Assembly (NCBI GenBank): GCA_016931325.1
Contig: JAFGFC010000013.1
Span: 1-43,546 of the forward strand
Source: Spirochaetota bacterium
GTDB taxonomy: Bacteria; Spirochaetota; JAHITG01; JAFGFC01
DNA: 43,546 nucleotides
Direction of reading: 5' to 3'
In this document: in pieces, positions 18,960 to 26,741 of the stretch
Layout: each line of letters opens with the position of its first letter
Numbering within the stretch: position 1 is the first letter of the stretch
Notes under the pieces: generated by a model
Seen by the model: only the letters and a program-made list of their open reading frames with translations
Database searches by the model: none
Told to the model about the DNA's origin: nothing
Position numbers and translations under genes: made by a program

Positions 18960-19142
18960 ATGGGTCTTATGATCGGTTTCCCGGCAGGGATCCGTATCAA
19001 TCTTACAGAGCATTTCGGCCTGTTGGGGGAAGGAAGATGGTTTTATAATTCGTTTTCTTTTATGCGAAATATTGAGAACGAAAAGGATAGCGCTTCCCTC
19101 ACCATGACTCAGGTATTGGCCGGATTAAGTTTCTCTTTTTAA
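18960..19142 (+). pseudogene. Fragment of an outer-membrane beta-barrel C-terminus (60 aa)
   Basis: Alternating amphipathic strands, ends GLSFSF (terminal aromatic beta-signal); no signal peptide; in-frame stop at 18933-18935. Confidence 0.45.
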
Positions 19143-19185
19143 GTGTTGAAACACCATTTTGTGGTTCGTTATCGGGAGGATGAGA

Positions 19186-19833
19186 ATGAAAAGTTATAAT
19201 CTTAATTCAATTTTGTGTCTTAGCTTGCTGTTTCTCACGTTCATAATACCATCGGAAACACGCTGTGAGTTCCAGTACTACGAAAAAGTGGATGACAACA
19301 CCGTCTTCATCCATATTGATAAACTTCCCGGGAATGTGACAGAGTTTGTCGAGCTCAGGGACAAGGTGGCTGTAACGGCCGAAGGCGGGGTCGTGATGTT
19401 CATCCTGGCGGCGAGGATCTATTCAAAGGATAAAGAGGAAGGGATGAAATGCTTTACCGTGGCGCTGGCCAGGAACAATCTTCAGAAGAATTACAAGGGG
19501 TATAAAGGGTGGTGGCCTGATTCCAGTTTCCGCTGGAAACTGAAATACCTTGACCAGATGCCCTGGGCCGCCAATACCTATTTTCAAGGCACCTCACCTG
19601 AGAAAGGGTATGCCTTACCCAAAGGGCCCTGGAAATTCGTGGTACTGACCAACAAGTATTCAAAAAAGAAGGATGGGATGAGGCTTTTAATTGAAACATC
19701 CGGCGCTGACCTTCCCAGACCTTTTTTTGTCAGTAAGAACGAGAAGGGTATATGGAAGGTCTCAGGTAATGCCTCTAGTTTTTTTACCGGTATGAAAAAG
19801 CCTGCCGTGGCAGAAGAAGAGGATGATCTTTGA
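19186..19833 (+). CDS. Hypothetical exported protein
   Basis: GGGAGG RBS before the ATG at 19186; signal-like MKSYNLNSILCLSLLFLTFIIPSETRC. Confidence 0.7.
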   Translation: MKSYNLNSILCLSLLFLTFIIPSETRCEFQYYEKVDDNTVFIHIDKLPGNVTEFVELRDKVAVTAEGGVVMFILAARIYSKDKEEGMKCFTVALARNNLQKNYKGYKGWWPDSSFRWKLKYLDQMPWAANTYFQGTSPEKGYALPKGPWKFVVLTNKYSKKKDGMRLLIETSGADLPRPFFVSKNEKGIWKVSGNASSFFTGMKKPAVAEEEDDL

Positions 19834-19908
19834 GTCTGGCCATCTTTACGAACTTTAAACATACTCACCTGCTGCCTTGCTGATGAGCTGGCTTCGCTCA
19901 GAAAGGTG

Positions 19909-19936
19909 TTGACAGGAACATTTATTATATTATATT
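19909..19936 (+). promoter_or_regulatory. Sigma70-type promoter (TTGACA-N16-TATATT)
   Basis: TTGACA 19909-19914 and TATATT 19931-19936, upstream of the ATG at 19960. Confidence 0.6.
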
Positions 19937-19959
19937 GTTTTTAAATCAAATCCTGAACT

Positions 19960-20949
19960 ATGAAAATCAAAGATTCAGAAAATTTTATTAAGGAAAATCT
20001 TGTCGAATTATACAAGATCGTGGAACAGTATGTGTATTTTCTTGAAAAAAATCATGAGTTTATTGTTTACTTGAAGAAAAGATACAATATCCAGGATAAA
20101 TTCATTCTTGATGTAGAGGAAAATGCCAAAAGGATATATCAATTTATCCCGGCTTTAAGGCAAGAGTCCGAAGAGGATTTTTTCAAGAGCCTGAGAGATT
20201 TTTTATATAATGATTACAGTGTTTTTCTGGCTCTTTTAAAGATGCTGTTCTATCAGGTCATGTTCTATGACAATAAAGAGAATGTGATGGATCTGATCTC
20301 TTCCTCCGACGATCCGGCATTCGATTCACTGGTAGGAAATTATTTTCTCCTGACCATGAACTTTAAAAAGATCAGGAACGTGATCAATCAGTTCCATTTC
20401 AAGGACATTGAACTGAAGGATGAACTGGTCGTGGATAATAACACAGAACTGTGGCTGGTAACGGACATGGAACATGATATTTTTCCCAGTGATATCCATA
20501 GAGTACAGGAATATACGGATGTCATTATTTCTGTAGCCAAAGAACATATCTCAGAAGAGGATTATAAGCTATTGCAGCATGAAGTCAGTGAATTGATCAT
20601 TAATGCCATCAAGCACGGAAATAAAAATGATGCCGCCAGGATTATCCGGGTCTGGTACAAGTTTCAGGATGACCTTTTTAAATTTATCATTGAGGATCAG
20701 GGAGAGGGATTTAAGGACCTGGAAAAATGGAATGAATTCAACAGAAAAAGGAATCAGGCTATCAGGAACAAGAATTTTGAAATGTTAGAACAATATGCAT
20801 TCTATAAAAGCAATGATTTTGAAGAAGAAGAGGCTAAAGGCGGAAGCACTCTTTTCGGGGCATTAGAATATTGGGATTCAGGATTGATATTTAACAGCAA
20901 AAGAAATAAAATTGTGGCTGTCAAGTATTTTTACAGAAAATCATCATAA
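19960..20949 (+). CDS. RsbW-like/histidine-kinase-type ATPase domain protein with ~180-aa N-terminal extension
   Basis: N-box HEVSELIINAIKHGN and G1-box IEDQGEGF, GGSTLFGAL near the C-terminus. Confidence 0.85.
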   Translation: MKIKDSENFIKENLVELYKIVEQYVYFLEKNHEFIVYLKKRYNIQDKFILDVEENAKRIYQFIPALRQESEEDFFKSLRDFLYNDYSVFLALLKMLFYQVMFYDNKENVMDLISSSDDPAFDSLVGNYFLLTMNFKKIRNVINQFHFKDIELKDELVVDNNTELWLVTDMEHDIFPSDIHRVQEYTDVIISVAKEHISEEDYKLLQHEVSELIINAIKHGNKNDAARIIRVWYKFQDDLFKFIIEDQGEGFKDLEKWNEFNRKRNQAIRNKNFEMLEQYAFYKSNDFEEEEAKGGSTLFGALEYWDSGLIFNSKRNKIVAVKYFYRKSS

Positions 20950-20956
20950 AGCGGCC

Positions 20957-21553
20957 TCAGGAAGCCATCTTTCGAAAGAAAAATTTTGATCGCATTAGGA
21001 CAGTCTCAAGGGCTATTTTAAAAGCCATATTAATGGGATAATACTTTGATCCCAGATGAACATTAATATTAAAGATCCTCATGGCATAGATGTTCATCTT
21101 GGGAACATCTAACCCATTGTCTATCATTTCCTGCGCTTTTATCACTTTTTCTGATGATGAGTCCTTTAATCTTTTGCATGAGACAAGGAGCCATCGGTCC
21201 TTTTTATTTTTAATCGCCGAAAAGTTGAACAGCCGGCATATCAGGGCTCTTTTATTATAAAAAAGGCATTGCCCGTGATGGGGTGTATCAGGACTATTCT
21301 GGAAAAAAATGCATTTTGTGTTTGACTCTCTTTCATATATCCTGTCCAGCCAGAATTCAGCCTGACCGGTTCCCAGTAGATGCAAACTCAAAGGCAGCAT
21401 TTCCAGTATCGTCGCTTCAACATGGGGATTGAGACAACATTGGCCGCATGGATCCAGGCATTCCAGTCCTGTCGCGCGTTTAAAACTTTCGATTTGCCTG
21501 TCGAGCTGGCTATAGATTTTGTGGACCTTTTTTGCGTACTGTCGATAGATCAT
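20957..21553 (-). CDS. YkgJ-family cysteine cluster protein
   Basis: CGQCCLNP, CIFF, CLFYNKRALICRLFN Cys pattern. ATG at 21553 with AAGGTGA RBS (track start 21601 is upstream). Confidence 0.8.
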   Translation of the reverse strand: MIYRQYAKKVHKIYSQLDRQIESFKRATGLECLDPCGQCCLNPHVEATILEMLPLSLHLLGTGQAEFWLDRIYERESNTKCIFFQNSPDTPHHGQCLFYNKRALICRLFNFSAIKNKKDRWLLVSCKRLKDSSSEKVIKAQEMIDNGLDVPKMNIYAMRIFNINVHLGSKYYPINMAFKIALETVLMRSKFFFRKMAS

Positions 21554-21574
21554 TTTTATCACCTTGAAAATATA

Positions 21575-21609
21575 AATCCTCCATGTGGATAAAATCCCCA
21601 TGGAGGATT
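21575..21609 (-). terminator. Stem-loop terminator candidate for the Lys/Glu-repeat gene
   Basis: AATCCTCCATG ... CATGGAGGATT, 11-bp perfect arms, followed on the minus strand by TTATATTTTC. Confidence 0.6.
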
Positions 21610-21626
21610 ATTTAAAAACCAAAAAA

Positions 21627-21959
21627 TTATTCTTCTGTTGTTTCTTCTTCCATTTCTTCTTTTTCTTTCTTTTCCTCTTTCTTTTTCTTCATCTCTTTTT
21701 TGCCTTTTTTAGCTTCTTTCTTCATCTCTTTTTTTTCTTTTTTAGCTTCTTTTTTCATCTCTTTTTTTTCTTTTTTAGCCTCTTTCTTGGCTTCTTTTTT
21801 CTCTTTCTTGGCCTCTTTGACCGCTTTGCCTTTTTCAGCTTTTTTGGCCTTCATGACCTTTTTGGTGCTTTTTTCTTTTTCTCCAGCCAAAGCCAGATCG
21901 CTGGCTGCAAAAGAAAATAAACAAATGAGAGCAAAAATAAAAGTTAGGATCTTCTTCAT
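21627..21959 (-). CDS. Exported Lys/Glu/Ala-rich repeat protein
   Basis: Signal peptide MKKILTFIFALICLFSFAASDLALA, then AKKEKKEAKKE-type repeats; GGAGG RBS before the ATG at 21959. Confidence 0.75.
   Translation of the reverse strand: MKKILTFIFALICLFSFAASDLALAGEKEKSTKKVMKAKKAEKGKAVKEAKKEKKEAKKEAKKEKKEMKKEAKKEKKEMKKEAKKGKKEMKKKKEEKKEKEEMEEETTEE
21695..21800 (-). repeat. Degenerate 33-nt in-frame tandem repeat encoding KKEAKKEKKEM
   Basis: Approximate boundaries; about three 11-aa units KKEAKKEKKEM/KKEAKKGKKEM. Confidence 0.7.
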
Positions 21960-22002
21960 TGTATTCACCTCCTTTGGCAAAAAATGAACGTATCATTGAA
22001 AA

Positions 22003-22032
22003 AAGCCTCAGGTGTATTTTCACCTGAGGCTT
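22003..22032 (-). terminator. Rho-independent terminator of the arsR-like operon
   Basis: Perfect 12-bp arms AAGCCTCAGGTG/CACCTGAGGCTT, 6-nt loop, followed on the minus strand by a T6 tract. Confidence 0.88.
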
Positions 22033-22069
22033 GATTTTCATTCATAAAAAACCGCAAAGGCAAATAACG

Positions 22070-22417
22070 CTATTCTTCAGATTCGTCTTCGCCCCAGTTC
22101 TCTTCTTCTACTTCAACCGTTATTGATACCGCTATGTTCTTTTTGTTTTTAATAACAAATTCGATTTCAACATTCTGACCGACCTTGAGGTCTTTCCAGG
22201 TGGAAGCATTGACAAATTTTGTGTTCTTGTCGATCTGATACATGACCTGGATCGTTTCCCCCTCGTCGTTTTCCTGATTCAGGGTGATCTGACCTGCCGA
22301 GGTCTTGAATACTGTACCTGATGCATACTCTGTATCTTCCTCAGCTCCAAAGGCCAGAGAGGACAGTATACAGACAAAAAGGCTTATAGCCATCATTGTA
22401 AAAAGATTCTTTTTCAT
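22070..22417 (-). CDS. Hypothetical exported protein (OB/DUF5666-like pattern) with acidic tail
   Basis: Signal peptide ending SLAFGAEE; GTVFKTSAGQITL...KDLKVGQNVEIEFV; GGAGG RBS; 12 nt after the arsR-like stop. Confidence 0.7.
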   Translation of the reverse strand: MKKNLFTMMAISLFVCILSSLAFGAEEDTEYASGTVFKTSAGQITLNQENDEGETIQVMYQIDKNTKFVNASTWKDLKVGQNVEIEFVIKNKKNIAVSITVEVEEENWGEDESEE

Positions 22418-22429
22418 TGTTTTCCTCCT

Positions 22430-22753
22430 TTATATTTTATTTAATTTTTCAGCGTCTTTTACAAAGGCATTGATATCGGATATTCCTGATGTGACGGCAT
22501 CCAGAAGTATCCTGCTGTACTTATTACCGGGTTTTTTCAAGTAATAATAAACATTTAAACCTTCCCTTCTGTCTTCTACAATATCTGTAAGTCTCAGGCG
22601 GGTGAGATGCTTGGAAATATTGGATTGATTCTTTTTCAAAACATTGCAGAGATCATTCACGGTCAATTCCTTTCTGGACAGAATGTTAATGATCCTGAGA
22701 CGAGTATCATCAGCAAAGGTTTTTAAGATACGCCGGACATTCTTCAGGTCCAT
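22430..22753 (-). CDS. ArsR-family transcriptional regulator
   Basis: Winged helix: FADDTRLRIINILSRKELTVNDLCNVLKKNQSNISKHLTRLRLTDIVEDRREGLNVYYYL. Confidence 0.92.
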   Translation of the reverse strand: MDLKNVRRILKTFADDTRLRIINILSRKELTVNDLCNVLKKNQSNISKHLTRLRLTDIVEDRREGLNVYYYLKKPGNKYSRILLDAVTSGISDINAFVKDAEKLNKI

Positions 22754-22780
22754 AGAACGACCTCCTTTATAATAAAATAC

Positions 22781-22804
22781 TATATGAACTTATGGTCATA
22801 TAGA
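22781..22804. promoter_or_regulatory. Candidate ArsR operator (CTATATGA-N8-TCATATAG)
   Basis: Perfect 8-bp inverted repeat just downstream of the predicted arsR-like promoter; TGGTCATAT recurs at 22888-22896. Confidence 0.6.
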
Positions 22805-22813
22805 CATAAAGTA

Positions 22814-22841
22814 ATATACTTCTGTTTTATTAATTGTCAAG
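22814..22841 (-). promoter_or_regulatory. Sigma70 promoter of the arsR-like gene (TTGACA-N16-TATATT)
   Basis: Minus-strand TTGACA (22841-22836) and TATATT (22819-22814). Confidence 0.7.
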
Positions 22842-22967
22842 TATTTTTTAAAATATTTTTATCCATTAAATATATTTCAAAAAAAAGTGGTCATATGTTT
22901 TTTCAAGATATATTTTTACTTTCGTATGATATAAACCAGGATCAGATTGTTTTTAAAGGAGGAAATA

Positions 22968-23558
22968 ATGGATTGGGCTATTCTGGATACGCAGGTCTTT
23001 AAATGGATTATACTGCCGCTTCTGATATTTATGGCCAGGATCATTGATGTTTCCCTGGGTACCATGAGGATCATCTTTGTTAACAAAGGTAAGAAACTTC
23101 TGGTCCCCCTTTTGGCGTTTGCGGAGATCATAATATGGCTTCTGGCCATAGGCCAGATCATGCGTAATTTGAACAATATTGTCTGTTATCTTGCCTATGC
23201 CGGAGGTTTTGCGATGGGTAATTTTATAGGGCTTTTAATTGAAGAAAAACTGGCGATGGGCAATCTGATCATACGGGTGATCACAAGAAAGAATGCCGGG
23301 CAATTGATCAGGTCGTTCAAAAAGGCCCTTTTTGGAGTGACCATACTTGATGCCAGGGGAGTCAGAGGAAAGGTCAATGTTGTTTATTCCGTAATCCGCA
23401 GAGCGGACCTGGAGCATGTGATCCGTATTATAAAAAAATTCAATCCCCAGGCCTTTTATTCGGTGGAGGATGTCAGGTTTGTAAGCCGGGGTGTGTTTCC
23501 TGTCAAAAGGCCTTTATTAAAGAGAATCCTGGGAGATGGGAAAAGAAAGGGGAAATGA
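22968..23558 (+). CDS. UPF0316-type membrane protein (DUF5698 plus DUF2179)
   Basis: ARIIDVSLGTMRIIFVNKGKK, TM region, soluble VTILDARGVRGKVNVVYSVIRR; AAAGGAGG RBS before the ATG at 22968. Confidence 0.87.
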   Translation: MDWAILDTQVFKWIILPLLIFMARIIDVSLGTMRIIFVNKGKKLLVPLLAFAEIIIWLLAIGQIMRNLNNIVCYLAYAGGFAMGNFIGLLIEEKLAMGNLIIRVITRKNAGQLIRSFKKALFGVTILDARGVRGKVNVVYSVIRRADLEHVIRIIKKFNPQAFYSVEDVRFVSRGVFPVKRPLLKRILGDGKRKGK

Positions 23559-23571
23559 TCCTGATATTTTA

Positions 23572-23600
23572 TTGACAAATTTGTCAAGAATGATTACATT
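23572..23600 (+). promoter_or_regulatory. Sigma70 promoter (TTGACA-N17-TACATT) whose -35 lies in a perfect 16-bp palindrome
   Basis: TTGACAAATTTGTCAA at 23572-23587; TACATT 23595-23600; upstream of the hydrolase gene at 23628. Confidence 0.6.
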
Positions 23601-23627
23601 GTCGCCAGATTCATAACGGGAAAAAAG

Positions 23628-24305
23628 ATGAAGGTCGAACAACGGGTTTTCAGAGAAAAGATAGAATTCAAGCCGGATCTGAATTATTTGCTTTACTTGC
23701 CAACGGATTATCAAAAGGATCCCCATAAAAAATGGCCTTTGATGCTTTTTTTGCATGGCTCTGAAGAACGTGGCGATGAGGTTACAAAAGTAAAAAGAAA
23801 CGGGTTGCCAAAAATAATAGAACAAGGCATGGAACTGCCTTTTGTTGTTGTGGCCCCCCAGTGCCCTAAAAATAAGGTCTGGGATCTTTTGATCAGGGAA
23901 CTGGACGCTTTATTGCATTATATTGAAAAGAAATATGCAATTGATCATAAACGTGTCTGCCTGACGGGCTTGAGTATGGGCGGTACGGGTTGCTGGCATT
24001 TTTCAGTCCTTTACCCTGACAGGTTCGCGGCGATCATCCCTATCTGCGGAAGTACCTCTGGCATGCTGGGGTTCCCGGAACGCGCCGGTGTTTTAAAGCA
24101 TGTTCCCATTTGGGTCTTTCACGGTCAAAAAGACGATGTCGTCCCGGTCAATGAATCAAGAATGCTGGTCAATACCCTGCGGCAATGTAAAGGCAAAGTG
24201 AAATTCACCATTTACAGCAATGCCTATCATGATTCATGGAGCCGGACCTATAAGAATAAAAAATTATACGAATGGCTTTTGGACCAGATATCAAAATCAT
24301 CCTGA
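23628..24305 (+). CDS. Alpha/beta hydrolase (esterase/dienelactone-hydrolase-like)
   Basis: LMLFLHGSEERG, GLSMGG nucleophile elbow, HGQKDDVVPV, and a late His in AYHDSW. Confidence 0.88.
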   Translation: MKVEQRVFREKIEFKPDLNYLLYLPTDYQKDPHKKWPLMLFLHGSEERGDEVTKVKRNGLPKIIEQGMELPFVVVAPQCPKNKVWDLLIRELDALLHYIEKKYAIDHKRVCLTGLSMGGTGCWHFSVLYPDRFAAIIPICGSTSGMLGFPERAGVLKHVPIWVFHGQKDDVVPVNESRMLVNTLRQCKGKVKFTIYSNAYHDSWSRTYKNKKLYEWLLDQISKSS

Positions 24306-24408
24306 TTATTTATTAAAAAATCTTGACGAAAGAAATTTATTCTTTATTATTTGTATAATAAACGAAGTATGTGGATCATCAGATAGATCTTTAAAAAGAA
24401 AGGATATT

Positions 24409-25377
24409 ATGGGGAGAACAAAAAAGTTTGATTTTGCTCTGGCCTGGCCGGAGGAACGCGAGGAAGCTTTTATTTCTTTTATAAAATCCGAATGCCATCT
24501 TTATAAAATGAGCTTTTTCTGGATCAATGATAACAATATCGATCACACCATCAATCACCTTGAATCCGGAAAGATCAAAATTAAATTCCTGTTCGATATG
24601 AATGCCACCTATTCTGTCCCGGATGATAAATACGCCCGCCTCTGTTATGCGGTCAAGGATTCAGGGGGAAAGGTATTGAATGACCCTGATGATGCCAAAG
24701 AAGCGACTGATAAATCCATTGCTCATTATGACCTTTTAGAAGAGGGTGTCAATGTTCCTTTTACGGTGGTCGTACGAAAATGGGAGTCTGATAAATTCAA
24801 GTTGACCGAAGCCGAACGCAAGAATCTGGGAAAACCTTTTGTTATTAAACCGGCCTGCGGATATGGCTGGTCAGGTGTTATCACCGATGCCAAAAGTCTG
24901 GCAAAAATGGCCAAGGCAAAAAAATATGCCAATGGAGATAATTTTCTCCTTCAGGAGAAAATCCAGGCCATCAGCTTTCATGATAAACTGGCCTACTACC
25001 GGGTCTTTCATGTCATGGGAGAATATATTCCCTGCTGGTGGGATCCCAGGACCAGTATTTATGAGCATGTCAAGTTCCATGAAATGTATGAATATAATCT
25101 TTTTTCTATTGTTATCCTGGCCATGAGATTGTCCAGCATTACCGGCATGGGGTTCTTTTCCACAGAGATCGCTATTGCCAGGAAGGGCGAAGTGGAGATC
25201 CCCATAACCATAGATTACATCAATGACCAGTGTGACCTGGCTATAAAGTCCCTGGAGAGGTCAGCTCCCCCGGATGATGTGGTCAAGCATATTATTCACC
25301 GGATCGTTCAAAAAGCATGGGAGTTAAATCAGGGGAATGTGAGAGATTCAGGATATTCGATATATTTAGGAAGGTAG
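24409..25377 (+). CDS. ATP-grasp family protein
   Basis: GKPFVIKPACGYGWSGV, NFLLQEKI, ITIDYINDQCD (Mg/ATP Asp-Asn pattern). ATG at 24409 with AAAGGA upstream; track start 24220 overlaps the hydrolase. Confidence 0.8.
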   Translation: MGRTKKFDFALAWPEEREEAFISFIKSECHLYKMSFFWINDNNIDHTINHLESGKIKIKFLFDMNATYSVPDDKYARLCYAVKDSGGKVLNDPDDAKEATDKSIAHYDLLEEGVNVPFTVVVRKWESDKFKLTEAERKNLGKPFVIKPACGYGWSGVITDAKSLAKMAKAKKYANGDNFLLQEKIQAISFHDKLAYYRVFHVMGEYIPCWWDPRTSIYEHVKFHEMYEYNLFSIVILAMRLSSITGMGFFSTEIAIARKGEVEIPITIDYINDQCDLAIKSLERSAPPDDVVKHIIHRIVQKAWELNQGNVRDSGYSIYLGR

Positions 25378-25380
25378 TTC

Positions 25381-25428
25381 ATGTTTGGAATATTATTCGT
25401 CAGGGAATCAAAGGCAGGTAAACAATAA
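25381..25428 (+). CDS. 15-codon mini-ORF MFGILFVRESKAGKQ overlapping the next start (TAATG)
   Basis: ATG 4 nt after the upstream stop, GGAAGG upstream, TAA shares its last A with the ATG at 25428. Confidence 0.35.
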   Translation: MFGILFVRESKAGKQ

Positions 25429-26717
25429 TGGAACCAAAAAATTTCCTTTTCATATCCATCGATGCGTTACTTGTGGATATTGCATGGCAGATTAAAAAAG
25501 AAGGCCATAATGTCAAATTTTATATTGAATCAAAAGAAGAAAAAGAGGTTGGCGACGGTTTTATTGAAAAAGTGGATGACTGGCAGGCTGAAGTGGACTG
25601 GGCTGACATTATTATTTTTGATGATGTGTTAGGACAGGGAACAAAAGCTGATAAATTACGCAAGCAGGGAAAATTGGTCATTGGCGGAACTCCCTATACG
25701 GATAGACTGGAAGATGACCGCGCTTTTGGCCAGGAAGAACTTAAAAAGTATGGTGTGAATATCATCCCCTATGCGGAATTTGTCTCTTTTGATGAAGCCA
25801 TCCAATATGTTCAAACTAACCCGGCCAAGTATGTGCTTAAACCAAGCGGTCAGTTGCAGAATCCCAAGGGAATGCTGTTTATCGGTGAAGAAGATGATGG
25901 CCGTGATGTTATTCAGGTATTGAATGATTATAAGAAAGGCTGGCGTGAGAAAAAAGCCTGGTTTCAGCTGCAGAAAAGAATGTCAGGAGTGGAAGTCGCT
26001 GTGGGTGCTTTTTTTAATGGCAAAGAATTTATTTACCCCATCAATGTCAATTTTGAACACAAGAAATTGTTTCCAGGTGATTTGGGCCCTTCAACAGGTG
26101 AGATGGGAACCACCATGTTCTGGAGCCCGCCCAATAAGTTGTTCAATACCACATTGAAGAAATTCGAGTCAAAGCTGGGTGAAGAAGGATATATCGGGTA
26201 TATCGATATAAATTGCATTGTGAATAATAATGGGATCTATCCGCTGGAATGGACATCCCGTTTCGGATACCCTACTATCTCCATTCAGCAGGAAGGCATG
26301 TTGAATCCCATAGCAGAATTTTTCTACGAGCTGGCTCAGGGTAATGCGCCCAAGCTGAGGGTAAAAAGCGGCTTTCAGATCGGGATCAGGATCGTTGTTC
26401 CTCCTTTTCCCTTCAGAGATAAACAGACTTTTGAGATGAAATCCCTGGATTCTGTTATTTATTTTAAGAAACCTGTAGAGGGGGTCCACATTGAAGATGT
26501 AAAACTCGTGAATGATGAATGGCTTATCACGGGCACGGCCGGTGTTGTGCTTATTGTATGCGCCACAGGTTCTACCATGAAACAGGCTATTAATCAGGTC
26601 TATAATAAGATCAAATACATCAATGTCCCTCATATGTATTACCGGGATGACATTGGAGAAAGATGGTTCGAGGACAGTGATAAACTTCATGCCTGGGGAT
26701 TTTTACGGGAAGGATAA
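25428..26717 (+). CDS. PurD-like ATP-grasp ligase
   Basis: KYVLKPSGQLQNPKGMLFI, PLEWTSRFGYPTISIQQEGM; N-terminal Rossmann-like region; PurD-family pattern. Confidence 0.82.
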   Translation: MEPKNFLFISIDALLVDIAWQIKKEGHNVKFYIESKEEKEVGDGFIEKVDDWQAEVDWADIIIFDDVLGQGTKADKLRKQGKLVIGGTPYTDRLEDDRAFGQEELKKYGVNIIPYAEFVSFDEAIQYVQTNPAKYVLKPSGQLQNPKGMLFIGEEDDGRDVIQVLNDYKKGWREKKAWFQLQKRMSGVEVAVGAFFNGKEFIYPINVNFEHKKLFPGDLGPSTGEMGTTMFWSPPNKLFNTTLKKFESKLGEEGYIGYIDINCIVNNNGIYPLEWTSRFGYPTISIQQEGMLNPIAEFFYELAQGNAPKLRVKSGFQIGIRIVVPPFPFRDKQTFEMKSLDSVIYFKKPVEGVHIEDVKLVNDEWLITGTAGVVLIVCATGSTMKQAINQVYNKIKYINVPHMYYRDDIGERWFEDSDKLHAWGFLREG

Positions 26718-26741
26718 TCTGTAAGAAAAGAGTCTCGCAAG

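Noticed and set aside
21585-21920. Phe-rich plus-strand ORFs (21585-21920, 21700-21987)
   Set aside because: Complement of the Lys-rich repeat gene; the sense strand has a signal peptide, RBS and terminator.
24220-24408. Upstream start of the ATP-grasp ORF at 24220
   Set aside because: Overlaps the hydrolase coding region; ATG at 24409 has a better RBS context and a promoter-like sequence upstream.
26169-26690. 173-aa minus-strand ORF
   Set aside because: Antisense to the PurD-like gene with conserved motifs.
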